Assembly: GCF_003952185.1 (NCBI RefSeq)
Contig: NZ_RXFS01000001.1
Coordinates: 744,001 to 808,000 of the forward strand
Origin: Variovorax sp. 679
GTDB taxonomy: Bacteria > Pseudomonadota > Gammaproteobacteria > Burkholderiales > Burkholderiaceae_C
Direction of reading: 5' to 3'
DNA length: 64,000 bases
Position numbers and translations under genes: made by a program. Positions 28,435 through 37,755 of this stretch are shown here, piece by piece. Position 1 is the first letter of the stretch, and every line of letters begins with the position of its first letter. The notes below the pieces were generated by a model that was not told the origin of the DNA, did no database searches, and worked only from the letters and a program-made list of their open reading frames with translations.

Positions 28435-28499
28435 CGCCGCCGAACAGGGGCTGCATTTCTTACCGGCCCTTACGAAATGGCGGCTTCTATGATGCGGCC

Positions 28500-30932
28500 A
28501 TGAGTTGGACCCTACGCTTCGCGAGCCTGTGCCTCGCGGCCCTGTGCATGTGCGGCGGCGCCCTGGCGCAGCCTGAGCTCGGCGGCAACGCCAACAGTGC
28601 CGCCGCGGCCGCCGCAACTCCCGCCCCCACGGTGGCGGAACTGCGCGCCCAGTTCACGAAGCTCAGCACCGCCGCCGAGACCGACGAGGAAGCGCGCAAG
28701 CTGCTCACGCAGATCAACGACATCGGCGTCCAGGCCGACAAGTTCGTCACTGCGCGCACCGGCGAGCTTGCCGACCTGAACGCCAAGCTCGGCGAGCTCG
28801 GCAACCCGCCCGCCGCCGGCGCCACCGAAGACCCCGACATCACCCGCCAGCGCGCCCGCCTGACCAAGGAGCGCAACGCGCTGGATGCCGACATCCGCCT
28901 CGCGCGCCTGCTGTCGGTCGACGTGCGGCAGCGCGGCACCGACCTGGTCACGCAGCGCCGGGCGCTGTTCGAGGCGGAGCTCACCGAGCGCGCGGCCTCG
29001 CCGCTGACGGCCGAGTTCTGGAGCGACCTGCGCGAAGCCTGGCCCGACGACCTGGCCCGGCTGCAGGCGATGGCGTCCTCGGTCAACGATGGCCTGATGG
29101 CCGCCACGCAGCCCGAGACGCGCCTGCAGGTGATCGCGGCGCTGATCGGCGCGCTGCTGCTCGCGGTGTTCGGCAATTGGGCGGCCGAGGCCCTGCTCGT
29201 GAAGCTGGCCGCGCGCTTCCTGCCGGCGGGCCGGCTGCGGCGCTCGCTGCTGGTGATCGGCATCGTCGCCAGCCACGTGCTGCTGGTGGCCGTGGCCGCG
29301 CATGGCTTCGTCGCGGTGCTGAAGGAGTTCGCCACCTGGGAGCCGCAGGCGCGCAAGGTGCTCAATTCGACGGCGCAGGCGATGGTTTTCATGGCCTTCG
29401 TGATCGGGCTGGGCCGCGGGCTGCTGGCAACCAGCCGGCCTTCGTGGCGCCTGCCGCCGATTCCCGACGCCATGGCCTCGCGGCTGGCCGCCCTGCCCTG
29501 GCTGGTGGCGCTGGTGGCTGCGCTGGCATGGACGCCGGCGGAGGTCAATTCGCTGATCGACGCGAGCTTCGCGGCCGTGGTGGCCACGCACGTGCTCACG
29601 GCGCTGGTGCTGACGGCGCTGGTCGCCACGGTGCTCTATGTCGTGAAGCCGTTGCGCGCCGACGCGGCCGAGGCGGGCCTGCCCGAACGGCCGATGTGGG
29701 TCGGCCTGCTGGTGGCGCTGATCGGCGCGCTGATGATCGCGATCTGGGTGCTGGTGGCCGTCGGCTACGTGGCGCTCGCCAGCTTCCTGGCCTCGCAGCT
29801 GACCTGGAGCGGCATCGTCGCGGCAGCCTTCTACGTGCTGTTCAAGTTCGCGGACGACGTGTTCATGGCCACGGTGTCGTCGCGCGCAGCCTTCGGCCAG
29901 CGGCTGCAGAAGAGCTTCAACCTCGCGCCGCAGACGCTCGACCAGGTTGCGACGGTGCTGTCGGCGCTGAGTCGGGTGGCCCTCTTCTTCTACATGCTGG
30001 TGGCGCTGGCCGCGCCACTGGGCACGGGGCCGGGCGAGGTGTTCCAGCGCGGCGGCAAGCTCGGCACCGGCGTGAAGGTGGGCGAGTTCCAGCTGGTGCC
30101 GGGCGCGATCCTGAGCGCCGTCGGCGTGGCGGTGGCGGGCTTCATCCTGCTGCGGATCTTCAAGCGCTGGCTCGAACGCAGCTACCTGCCGAACACCAAG
30201 TTCGAGCCGGGCATGCAGAGCTCGATCACCACGCTGCTCGGGTACGTGGGCGGCATCCTGGTGGTGGCGTTCGCCCTGTCGGCGCTGGGCATCGGCATCG
30301 AGCGCATCGCGTGGGTGGCGAGTGCGCTGTCGGTGGGCATCGGCTTCGGCCTGCAGGCCATCGTGCAGAACTTCATCTCGGGGCTGATCCTGCTGGCCGA
30401 GCAGCCGGTGAAGGTGGGCGACTGGGTGGTGCTGGGCACGGCCGAGGGCGACGTGCGGCGCATCAACGTGCGCGCCACCGAGATCCAGCTGGGCGACCGC
30501 TCGACGCTGATCGTGCCGAACTCGGAGTTCATCACCAAGACCGTGCGCAACATGACGCTGGCCAATGCCGAGGGCCGGGTGCTGATCCGCCTGCCGATGC
30601 CGCTGACCACCGACGCGCAGCGCGTGCGCGAGCTGATGCTCGCAGCCTGCAAGGCGCACGAGGGCGTGCTGGAGACGCCGGCGCCGTCGCTCACGCTGGA
30701 AGGCATCGAGAACGGGCTGCTGATCTTCCAGGCGATCGCCTATGTGGCGAGCCCGCGCCTGGCGGGCGGCGTGCGCAGCGACTTGCTGTTCGTGATCCTC
30801 GACGACCTCAAGAAGGCCTCGCTGCCGCTGGCGGTACCGACGATGGTGATGACCGCCGTGCCGGAAGCCCCCGCCGCACCGGCGGCCGTGCCTTCGTCGC
30901 CAGCCTCGCCGATACCGGGCCTGCCGACCTGA
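28500..30932 (+). CDS. DUF3772/MscS-family mechanosensitive ion channel
   Basis: 810 residues. A signal peptide (ends near ALAQ, residue 24) is followed by a periplasmic helical DUF3772 region (about 40-215), many membrane helices (about 215-600), and the MscS channel core. The pore helix region is ASALSVGIGFGLQAIVQNFISG (glycine/alanine packing), with a C-terminal beta/alpha domain starting VGDWVVLGTAEGDVRRI. Such large MscK/YbdG-like channels release solutes on hypo-osmotic shock. ATG 28500 begins the signal peptide; a frame open further upstream lacks one. It lies 65 bases after ugpQ. Confidence 0.88.
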   Translation: MSWTLRFASLCLAALCMCGGALAQPELGGNANSAAAAAATPAPTVAELRAQFTKLSTAAETDEEARKLLTQINDIGVQADKFVTARTGELADLNAKLGELGNPPAAGATEDPDITRQRARLTKERNALDADIRLARLLSVDVRQRGTDLVTQRRALFEAELTERAASPLTAEFWSDLREAWPDDLARLQAMASSVNDGLMAATQPETRLQVIAALIGALLLAVFGNWAAEALLVKLAARFLPAGRLRRSLLVIGIVASHVLLVAVAAHGFVAVLKEFATWEPQARKVLNSTAQAMVFMAFVIGLGRGLLATSRPSWRLPPIPDAMASRLAALPWLVALVAALAWTPAEVNSLIDASFAAVVATHVLTALVLTALVATVLYVVKPLRADAAEAGLPERPMWVGLLVALIGALMIAIWVLVAVGYVALASFLASQLTWSGIVAAAFYVLFKFADDVFMATVSSRAAFGQRLQKSFNLAPQTLDQVATVLSALSRVALFFYMLVALAAPLGTGPGEVFQRGGKLGTGVKVGEFQLVPGAILSAVGVAVAGFILLRIFKRWLERSYLPNTKFEPGMQSSITTLLGYVGGILVVAFALSALGIGIERIAWVASALSVGIGFGLQAIVQNFISGLILLAEQPVKVGDWVVLGTAEGDVRRINVRATEIQLGDRSTLIVPNSEFITKTVRNMTLANAEGRVLIRLPMPLTTDAQRVRELMLAACKAHEGVLETPAPSLTLEGIENGLLIFQAIAYVASPRLAGGVRSDLLFVILDDLKKASLPLAVPTMVMTAVPEAPAAPAAVPSSPASPIPGLPT

Positions 30933-30951
30933 GGCCCCGCCCTCTTCCGAT

Positions 30952-31428
30952 TCACTCCAGCGGCAGCGCCGTGGTGGACTTGATCTCGTTGAGGCACACG
31001 CTGGAGCGCACCGCCGACACGCCCGGCATGTGCATCAGCGTGTGCATCAGGAACTGCGAGAGCGCCTCCAGGTCCCGTGCGACGACCTTGAGCACGTAGT
31101 CGAAGTCGCCCGTCACCGAGTAGCACTCCAGGATCTGCTTCATGTCCGCGATCAGGTCCTGGAACTTGGGCAGCTCGTCCACATGGCCGCGCGCCATGGT
31201 CACGTGGATGAAGGCGATCACGCCCAGCCCGATGTGGCGCGCGTTCAGCCGCGCCGCATAGCCGTTGATGAGCCCCAGTTCTTCCAGCCGCCGGTGGCGC
31301 CGCAGGCACTGGGCGGGCGAGAGATTGGCCACCTCCGCCAGCTCCAGGTTCGACGCGCGGCCGTGGGCCTGCAGGTGCTCAAGAATCCTCCGGTCGATCC
31401 GGTCGAGTTCGATCTCATGCAATTTCAT
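30952..31428 (-). CDS. Lrp/AsnC-family transcriptional regulator
   Basis: 158 residues from ATG 31428 (TTG 31443 and GTG 31440 are possible alternative starts; none has a strong ribosome site). N-terminal winged HTH (about 5-60: LDRIDRRILEHLQAHGRASN, VANLSPAQCLRRHRRLEELG) and C-terminal RAM/AsnC ligand-binding domain (about 70-150). The family senses amino acids and forms octamers on DNA. It is divergent from an ABC importer operon, which it may control. It is convergent with the channel gene, with a 19-base gap. Confidence 0.88.
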   Translation of the reverse strand: MKLHEIELDRIDRRILEHLQAHGRASNLELAEVANLSPAQCLRRHRRLEELGLINGYAARLNARHIGLGVIAFIHVTMARGHVDELPKFQDLIADMKQILECYSVTGDFDYVLKVVARDLEALSQFLMHTLMHMPGVSAVRSSVCLNEIKSTTALPLE

Positions 31429-31483
31429 CTCCCAATTCACCAATTGAATGCAATTTTATGGCGCAAAGCGGGGTAAGCCCGAG

Positions 31484-31516
31484 GCTTTGATGCACCTTAA
31501 TTGTGCAAAGTACGAT
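31484..31516 (+). promoter_or_regulatory. Candidate promoter and dyad operator of the ABC importer operon
   Basis: A dyad TGCAC-CTTAATT-GTGCA (31491-31507), extended by CTTT (31485-31488) and AAAG (31507-31510), lies between the candidate -35 TTGATG (31487-31492) and -10 TACGAT (31511-31516), spacing 18. The dyad covers the spacer, as expected for a repressor or Lrp-type site. This is inference from position and symmetry. Confidence 0.45.
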
Positions 31517-31631
31517 CTAGACTCCGTGGCGCCCGGGCCGCATGCCGCGAACCCCGGCCGCTGAATCCCCCGCCGCCGGCACCCGCCGGCGGCTTCAGAC
31601 GCATCCATTCCCCACCCGGAGACCCTTTCAC

Positions 31632-32612
31632 GTGAAAAACGCTTTGCTTCGCACTCCCTTCAGCGCAGTGGCCCTGGCTCTCGGCATGCTCGCCGCCGCG
31701 CCCTCGTTCGCGGCCGACACCAAGTCGGTGGCCGTGACCGCCATCGTCGAGCACCCGGCGCTGGATGCCGTGCGCGACGGCGTGAAGGCCGAGCTGAAGG
31801 CCGCCGGCTACGAGGAAGGCAAGAACCTGAAGTTCACCTACCAGAGCGCGCAGGGCAACGTGGGCACCGCAGCCCAGATCGCCCGCAAGTACGTGGGCGA
31901 CCAGCCCGACGCGATCGTCGCGATCGCCACGCCGTCGGCGCAGGCCGTGGTGGCCGCCACCAAGACGATTCCGGTGGTGTACTCGGCCATCACCGACCCG
32001 GTGGCCGCCAAGCTGGTGAAGAACTGGGAGCCCTCGGGCACCAACGTGACGGGCGTGTCGGACCTGTCGCCGCTCGAGAAGCATGTCGGCCTGATCAAGC
32101 AGGTGGTGCCGAACGCCAAGCGCATCGGCGTGATCTACAGCCCCGGCGAAGCCAACTCGGTGGCCATCGTCGAGTCGCTCAAGAAGGCCGCCTCGGCCGC
32201 CGGCATGACCATGGTCGAAGCCGCCGCCGCCCGCACGGTGGACGTGCCGACCGCCGCCCAGAGCCTGGTCGGCAAGGCCGACGTGATCTACACGCCCACC
32301 GACAACAACGTGGTCTCGGCCTTCGAGGGCATCGTGAAGGTGGCCCAGCAGGCCAAGCTGCCCGTGGTGGCTGCCGACACCGCCACCGTCGAGCGCGGCG
32401 CCGTGGCCGCCCTGGGCCTGAACTACAGCGACATCGGCCGCCAGACCGGCAAGATCGTGGTGCGCGTCCTCAAGGGCGAGAAGCCCGGCACCATCGCCTC
32501 GCAGACCAGCACCAACTTCGAGCTGGTGGTGAACCCCGGCGCGGCCAAGCTGCAGGGCGTGACGCTGTCCGACGAGCTGCTGAAGACTGCGAAGGTCGTG
32601 AGCACCAAGTAA
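31632..32612 (+). CDS. ABC transporter substrate-binding protein (COG2984, TrpX-like group)
   Basis: 326 residues from GTG 31632. A signal peptide ends near SFAA (residue 28). Family features are VAVTAIVEHPALDAVRDGVKAE-type residues at the mature N-terminus, VVYSAITDPVAAKLV, and NNVVSAFEGI. This class of periplasmic binding protein works with COG4120 permease and COG1101 ATPase, as encoded next. The best-known relatives import tryptophan in streptococci, but the ligand here is unknown. The GTG is preceded by a Shine-Dalgarno-like GGAGA. Confidence 0.85.
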   Translation: MKNALLRTPFSAVALALGMLAAAPSFAADTKSVAVTAIVEHPALDAVRDGVKAELKAAGYEEGKNLKFTYQSAQGNVGTAAQIARKYVGDQPDAIVAIATPSAQAVVAATKTIPVVYSAITDPVAAKLVKNWEPSGTNVTGVSDLSPLEKHVGLIKQVVPNAKRIGVIYSPGEANSVAIVESLKKAASAAGMTMVEAAAARTVDVPTAAQSLVGKADVIYTPTDNNVVSAFEGIVKVAQQAKLPVVAADTATVERGAVAALGLNYSDIGRQTGKIVVRVLKGEKPGTIASQTSTNFELVVNPGAAKLQGVTLSDELLKTAKVVSTK

Positions 32613-32693
32613 GCCCCCGACGGGCCCGCGCCCCGGTTTCATCCACCGGGGCGCGTCCGTTTCTGCCTCGCCGCCTGCCGGAAGCCTCCCCAC

Positions 32694-33590
32694 ATGTCCC
32701 TCATCGCCTCGCTGGGCGCCATCGAGATCGGTCTGATATTCGGACTGGTCGCGCTGGGCGTCTTCATGTCGTTCCGCATCATCAACTTTCCCGACCTCAC
32801 GGTGGACGGCAGCTTTCCGCTGGGTGCCGCCGTGGCCGCGACGCTGATCGTCGCCGGCTGGAACCCGGTCGCCGCCACCGCGGTGGCCTGCGTGGCCGGC
32901 GCCGTCTCGGGCTGGGTCACGGCCTGGCTCAACGTGAAGCTGAAGATCATGCAATTGCTCGCGAGCATCCTGGTGATGATCGCGCTGTACTCCATCAACC
33001 TGCGCGTGATGGGCAAGCCCAACGTGGCGCTCATCACCGAACCCACCGTGTTCAGCATGGCGAGCTTCGGCGGCATGCCGGAGCAGTGGGCCAAGCCGCT
33101 GTTGCTGCTGCTGATCGTGATCGCGGCCAAGATCGTGGTCGACATGTTCTTCGCCTCGGAAGCCGGCCTGGCGATGCGCGCCACCGGCGGCAACGCGCGC
33201 ATGGCGCGGGCCCAGGGCATCTCGACCGACTTCCACACCATGGCGGGCCTGGCGCTGTCGAACGCGCTGGTGGCGCTGGCCGGCGCGCTGTTCGCGCAGA
33301 GCCAGGGCACGGCCGACATCTCGATGGGCGTGGGCACGATCGTGATCGGGCTGGCCGCGGTGATCATCGGCGAGACGCTGCTTCCCGCGCGCAGCATGAT
33401 CATCACCACGCTGGCGTGCATCCTGGGTGCGCTGCTGTATCGCTTCTTCATCGCGATGGCGCTGAACACCGACTTCATGGGCCTGCAGGCCCAAGACCTG
33501 AACCTGGTGACCGCCGTGCTGGTGGCCTTCGCGCTGCTGGTGCCAGCCTACAAGCGCAAGCTGGGCGGGCTTTTCAAGGGGAAGAACTGA
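32694..33590 (+). CDS. ABC transporter permease (COG4120)
   Basis: 298 residues, eight or more hydrophobic helices, branched-chain/ribose-type permease fold with the stretch FRIINFPDLTVDGSFPLGAA near residue 25 and GLALSNALVALAGALFAQSQG near 185. It partners the binding protein before it and the ATPase after it. The stop codon overlaps the ATPase start by one base (TGATG). Confidence 0.88.
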   Translation: MSLIASLGAIEIGLIFGLVALGVFMSFRIINFPDLTVDGSFPLGAAVAATLIVAGWNPVAATAVACVAGAVSGWVTAWLNVKLKIMQLLASILVMIALYSINLRVMGKPNVALITEPTVFSMASFGGMPEQWAKPLLLLLIVIAAKIVVDMFFASEAGLAMRATGGNARMARAQGISTDFHTMAGLALSNALVALAGALFAQSQGTADISMGVGTIVIGLAAVIIGETLLPARSMIITTLACILGALLYRFFIAMALNTDFMGLQAQDLNLVTAVLVAFALLVPAYKRKLGGLFKGKN

Positions 33591-34384
33591 TGCTGCGCGC
33601 CCAACAACTCGAGATGACCTTCAACCCGGGCACGCCGATCGAGAACCGCGTGCTGCGCGGGCTCAGCCTGGAAATTCCCACCGGCCAGTTCGTCACCGTG
33701 ATCGGCTCGAACGGCGCGGGCAAGTCGACCTTTTTGAATGCGGTGAGCGGCGACCTGATCGTCGACAAGGGCAGCATCGAGATCGACGGCAAGGACGTGA
33801 CCCGCCTGAACGCCTGGCAGCGCTCGGGCATGGTGGCCCGCGTGTTCCAGGACCCGATGGCCGGCACCTGCGAGGCGCTGACCATCGAGGAGAACATGGC
33901 GCTGGCCTGGAAGCGCGGCGAGCGCCGGGCCTTCGGTTTCGCGCTCAACCGCAACCTGCGCGAGCTGTTCCGCGAGAAGCTGTCGATCCTGAAGCTGGGG
34001 CTGGAGAACCGCCTGGCAGACCGCATCGGCCTGCTCTCGGGCGGGCAGCGGCAGGCGGTGAGCCTGCTGATGGCTTCCCTCAAGCCCTCGCGCATCCTGC
34101 TGCTCGACGAGCACACGGCCGCGCTCGACCCGAAGACCGCCGCCTTCGTGCTGGAGCTGACCGCCAGGATCGTCGAAGGCAGCCAGCTCACCGCGATGAT
34201 GGTGACGCACAGCATGCGCCAGGCGCTGGACTACGGCTCGCGCACGGTGATGCTGCACGAGGGCCAGGTGATCCTCGACGTGGCCGGGCCGCAGCGCGCC
34301 GGACTCGACGTGCCCGACCTGCTGCGCATGTTCGAGCAGACCCGCGGCGAGAAGCTGGACGACGACAAGCTGCTGCTGGCCTGA
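33590..34384 (+). CDS. ABC transporter ATPase (COG1101)
   Basis: 264 residues. Walker A GSNGAGKST (39-47), signature LSGGQRQAVSLLMA, Walker B ILLLDEHTAALDPK and switch VTHSMRQALDYG. The DEHTAALDP form is characteristic of this family. It drives the preceding permease. Its stop overlaps the next gene's start by one base, so the acetyltransferase is probably translated from the same message. Confidence 0.9.
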   Translation: MLRAQQLEMTFNPGTPIENRVLRGLSLEIPTGQFVTVIGSNGAGKSTFLNAVSGDLIVDKGSIEIDGKDVTRLNAWQRSGMVARVFQDPMAGTCEALTIEENMALAWKRGERRAFGFALNRNLRELFREKLSILKLGLENRLADRIGLLSGGQRQAVSLLMASLKPSRILLLDEHTAALDPKTAAFVLELTARIVEGSQLTAMMVTHSMRQALDYGSRTVMLHEGQVILDVAGPQRAGLDVPDLLRMFEQTRGEKLDDDKLLLA

Positions 34385-34896
34385 TGGCGTCGGACACCGT
34401 CTTCGTGCGCGCCATGCGTGCCGACGATCTCGACGCGGTGCTGGCAATCCAGCTCGCCTGCTACGGCGCGGGGTTCGTGGAAGACGGCGAGCTGATCGCG
34501 CGGCGGCTCGGTGCCGCGCCGCACACGGGATGGGTGGCCGAGCACGAGGGCGGCGTGCGGGCCTATCTGGCGGGCTATCCGTCCGTGGCCGGCAAGCTCA
34601 CGCCGCTGCACGGCGAATTCGAAGTGGCCGCACAGGCCGATTCGCTCTACCTGCACGACCTGGCGGTGCACCCGGGCGCCTCGGGCCTGGGGCTGGGGCC
34701 CCGGCTGGTGCGCCATGCCTGGGCCCATGCGATGCAGGCCGGCTGGCGCCATTCGACGCTGGTGTCGGTGCAATCGTCGGTGGGTTTCTGGCAGCGCCAG
34801 GGGTATGAGGCCGCGCGACCCGCCGGCCCCGAGCAGCAGGCCCGTCTCGCCACCTATCCGGGCGAATCGGTCTACATGATCCGCCGGCTGGGCTGA
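34384..34896 (+). CDS. GNAT-family N-acetyltransferase
   Basis: 170 residues of a single GNAT domain. The acetyl-CoA loop is visible as LAVHPGASGLGLGPRLV (about 96-112), followed by the beta-bulge SVQSSVGFWQRQGYE. The substrate is unknown. It overlaps the ABC ATPase stop by one base (TGATG), suggesting it modifies a compound handled by the importer, though this is inference from coupling. Confidence 0.85.
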   Translation: MASDTVFVRAMRADDLDAVLAIQLACYGAGFVEDGELIARRLGAAPHTGWVAEHEGGVRAYLAGYPSVAGKLTPLHGEFEVAAQADSLYLHDLAVHPGASGLGLGPRLVRHAWAHAMQAGWRHSTLVSVQSSVGFWQRQGYEAARPAGPEQQARLATYPGESVYMIRRLG

Positions 34897-34906
34897 AGGC
34901 CGGTCG

Positions 34907-35185
34907 TCAGCGGCGCCAGCCGCGCATCGCCAGCCACTGGACTGTGCCGCAGACCACGACGAGCGCGGCATAGGTCACCATCGCCCCGTCGCGCCCGAAC
35001 ACCACGAGCCCGGCAACCAGCACCCCGACGCCGGCCGCGAAGGTCAGCGCGAACTGCACCCACCAGCGCGGAACGCCGGCGCGCCCGCCGCCCAGGAACC
35101 GCCCGGCAAAGGCCAGCACCAGGGCCAGGAAAGCCGCGGGTGCTACAAAATTAAGCAGGTGGTTCAGGAGGGCCAGCAGGTCCAT
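34907..35185 (-). CDS. Small hypothetical membrane protein
   Basis: 92 residues with three hydrophobic segments (about 10-30, 42-62, 68-85) linked by short charged loops ([14 protein letters not shown]). No family recognised. It is convergent with the GNAT gene (10-base gap) and divergent from hemA. ATG 35185 lies in a suitable place, but coding potential is the main support. Confidence 0.65.
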   Translation of the reverse strand: MDLLALLNHLLNFVAPAAFLALVLAFAGRFLGGGRAGVPRWWVQFALTFAAGVGVLVAGLVVFGRDGAMVTYAALVVVCGTVQWLAMRGWRR

Positions 35186-35284
35186 CGGAGGGGATTGCGC
35201 AGGGGCCGGAACATGCGTCCGGGGTTATGGCTGTCATAGGGAAAGCCATTTGTCCCCTGGCGAGCCTCGTGCGGCTGCTGATTT

Positions 35285-35290
35285 TATAAT
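35285..35290 (+). promoter_or_regulatory. TATAAT element 8 bases before the hemA start
   Basis: A perfect TATAAT ends 8 bases before the hemA ATG (35298). If it is a -10 element, transcription would begin at or next to the A of the ATG, giving a leaderless message. No matching -35 hexamer is seen at the usual distance. Confidence 0.35.
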
Positions 35291-35297
35291 CACGGCC

Positions 35298-36569
35298 ATG
35301 TCAGTCTGGGCCCTCGGCTTGAACCATACGACCGCGCCGCTCGATCTGCGCGGTCGTTTCGCGTTCGCGCTCGACCAGATCGCCCCCACCCTGCAGAGCC
35401 TGCGCAGTTCCTTCGCCACCGGCCGCCACCCCCAGGTCGAGGCCGCGATCATCTCCACCTGCAACCGCACCGAGATCTATTGCGCCTCGGAGCACGCCGC
35501 GCTCGACCACACCTTCGGCTGGCTGGCGCAAAGCGGTGGCGTCGCCCCTGCCCTGCTGCGCTCGCATGCCTACACCCTGCACGACGACGAAGCCGCGCGC
35601 CACGCCTTCCGCGTGGCCAGCGGACTCGATTCGATGGTGCTCGGCGAAGCCCAGATCCTCGGCCAGATGAAGGACGCCGTGCGTGCCGCCGAGACGGCCG
35701 GCGCGCTCGGCAGCACGCTGAACCAGCTGTTCCAGCGCTCATTCGCCGTCGCGAAGGAAGTGCGCACGGCCACCGAGATCGGCGCGCACTCCATCAGCAT
35801 GGCTGCCGCCGCGGTGCGCCTGGCCGGCCAGCTCTTCGAAGACCTGCGCAAGACGCGCGTGCTGTTCGTCGGCGCGGGCGAAATGATCGACCTCGCGGCC
35901 ACGCACTTCGCGGCGAAGGAGCCCAAGGCCATCGCCATCGCCAACCGCACGCTGGAACGCGGCGAAAAGCTGGCCTCGCGCTTCGGCGGCGAGGCGATGC
36001 GGCTGGCCGACCTGCCCTCGCGGCTGGCCGAATTCGACATCGTCGTGAGCTGCACCGCCAGCACGCTGCCGATCATCGGCCTGGGCGCCGTCGAGCGTGC
36101 GCTCAAGGCGCGCAAGCACCGTCCGATGTTCATGGTCGACCTGGCCGTGCCGCGCGACATCGAGCCCGAAGTGAAGGCCCTGGAAGACATCTACCTCTAC
36201 ACCGTCGACGACCTTGCGCAGGTCGTGCAGCAGGGCCAGGCCAACCGGCAGGCTGCCGTGGCGCAGGCCGAAGTGATCATCGATGCCGGCGTGCAGAGCT
36301 TCATGCACTGGCTGGGCCAGCGCGGCACGGTGCCGCTGATCCAGCAACTCAACGCGCAGGCCGACGAGTGGCGCGCCGCCGAGATGGCCCGCGCGCGCAA
36401 GCTGCTGGCCAAGGGCGAATCGATCGACGCGGTGCTCGAAGCCATGTCGCGCGGGCTCACGCAGAAGATGATGCACGGCGCGATGGCCGAGCTGCACGCG
36501 GGCGACGCCGCCTCGCGCGAGCAGACGGCGCAGACGATCTCGCGCCTGTTCCTGCGCAAAGAGCGTTAG
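35298..36569 (+). CDS. hemA: Glutamyl-tRNA reductase
   Basis: 423 residues. Reduces Glu-tRNA to glutamate-1-semialdehyde, the first committed step of C5 haem synthesis. The catalytic Cys55 is in [10 protein letters not shown], the N-terminal family motif [13 protein letters not shown] at 8-20, and the NADPH site in LFVGAGEM and [12 protein letters not shown]. The start at 35298 is fixed by the conserved N-terminus. There is no Shine-Dalgarno, and a TATAAT sits 8 bases upstream. It is followed by prfA and prmC, the classic hemA-prfA-prmC cluster. Confidence 0.95.
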   Translation: MSVWALGLNHTTAPLDLRGRFAFALDQIAPTLQSLRSSFATGRHPQVEAAIISTCNRTEIYCASEHAALDHTFGWLAQSGGVAPALLRSHAYTLHDDEAARHAFRVASGLDSMVLGEAQILGQMKDAVRAAETAGALGSTLNQLFQRSFAVAKEVRTATEIGAHSISMAAAAVRLAGQLFEDLRKTRVLFVGAGEMIDLAATHFAAKEPKAIAIANRTLERGEKLASRFGGEAMRLADLPSRLAEFDIVVSCTASTLPIIGLGAVERALKARKHRPMFMVDLAVPRDIEPEVKALEDIYLYTVDDLAQVVQQGQANRQAAVAQAEVIIDAGVQSFMHWLGQRGTVPLIQQLNAQADEWRAAEMARARKLLAKGESIDAVLEAMSRGLTQKMMHGAMAELHAGDAASREQTAQTISRLFLRKER

Positions 36570-36666
36570 CGACGCTCGTCGGCGGCCCGGCCTGCATGGC
36601 TGCGGCTTTCATGCGCCCTGCCCTCGCACGGCAGCACATCCCCATTTTTTCGAGCCTCTTTCCCCC

Positions 36667-37755
36667 GTGAAATCCTTTCTCCGCCACCAACTCGAACGCT
36701 ATGCCCAGCGCCTGGGCGAGCTCGACTTCCTGCTCTCGCGCGAAGACATCATGAGCGACATGGCGCAGTACCGCACCATCTCGCGCGAGCATGCCGAGGT
36801 CACGCAGATCGCCGGCCGCTACGAGCGCTACAGGCAGCGCGAGGCCGACATCGCCGGCGCCAAGGAAATGCTCGACGACCCCGACATGGCCGAGATGGCG
36901 AAAGAGGAAATCGCAGGCGCCGAGGCCGAACTGGTGCAGCTCGAGGACGAGCTGCAGCGCCTGCTGCTGCCCAAGGACCCCGACGACGCGCGCAACGCCT
37001 TCCTCGAAATCCGCGCCGGCACGGGCGGCGACGAATCGGCCCTGTTCGCGGGCGACCTGCTGCGCATGTACACGCGCTACTGCGAACGCGCGGGCTGGCG
37101 CTGCGAGATCGTCAGCGAGAGCGAGAGCGAGCTCGGCGGCTACAAGGAAGTGGTGGTGCGCGTGGTGGGCGACGAAGTGTTCGGCCACCTGCGCTTCGAA
37201 TCGGGCGGCCACCGCGTGCAACGCGTGCCGGCCACCGAGACGCAGGGCCGCATCCACACCAGCGCCTGCACCGTGGCCGTGCTGGCCGAGCCCGACGAGA
37301 CAGTGGCCGTGCAGATCAACCCGGCCGACCTGCGCATCGACACCTACCGCGCGAGCGGTGCGGGCGGACAGCACATCAACAAGACCGACTCGGCCGTGCG
37401 CATCACGCACATCCCGACCGGCATCGTGGCCGAATGCCAGGACGACCGCAGCCAGCATCGCAACAAGGCGAAGGCGCTGCAGGTGCTGTCGGCGCGCATC
37501 CAGGAGAAGGAGCGCAGCGAGCGCGCCGCCAAGGACGCCGCCATGCGCAAGGGACTGATCGGCAGCGGCGACCGTTCGGACCGCATCCGCACCTACAACT
37601 TTCCGCAGGGGCGGCTGACCGACCACCGCATCAATCTCACGCTCTACAAGCTGCTCGCCATCATGGAAGGCGATCTCGGCGACGTGCTCGATGCGCTGCG
37701 CGCCGCGCGCGAGGCCGAGCAGCTGGCCGAGCTGGAATCGAGCCTGCCGGCATGA
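36667..37755 (+). CDS. prfA: Peptide chain release factor 1
   Basis: 362 residues starting at GTG 36667. RF1 recognises UAA/UAG stop codons. The universally conserved GGQ is in [15 protein letters not shown] (about residues 234-237), whose Gln is methylated by PrmC. The N-terminal helical domain and the PCRF/RF-1 core are complete. It overlaps prmC by 4 bases (ATGA). Confidence 0.96.
   Translation: MKSFLRHQLERYAQRLGELDFLLSREDIMSDMAQYRTISREHAEVTQIAGRYERYRQREADIAGAKEMLDDPDMAEMAKEEIAGAEAELVQLEDELQRLLLPKDPDDARNAFLEIRAGTGGDESALFAGDLLRMYTRYCERAGWRCEIVSESESELGGYKEVVVRVVGDEVFGHLRFESGGHRVQRVPATETQGRIHTSACTVAVLAEPDETVAVQINPADLRIDTYRASGAGGQHINKTDSAVRITHIPTGIVAECQDDRSQHRNKAKALQVLSARIQEKERSERAAKDAAMRKGLIGSGDRSDRIRTYNFPQGRLTDHRINLTLYKLLAIMEGDLGDVLDALRAAREAEQLAELESSLPA

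Noticed and set aside
31497..33494. 665-codon open frame on the minus strand opposite the ABC importer genes
   Set aside because: His/Asp/Gly/Arg-rich translation with no recognisable motif; the plus-strand genes have all family motifs.
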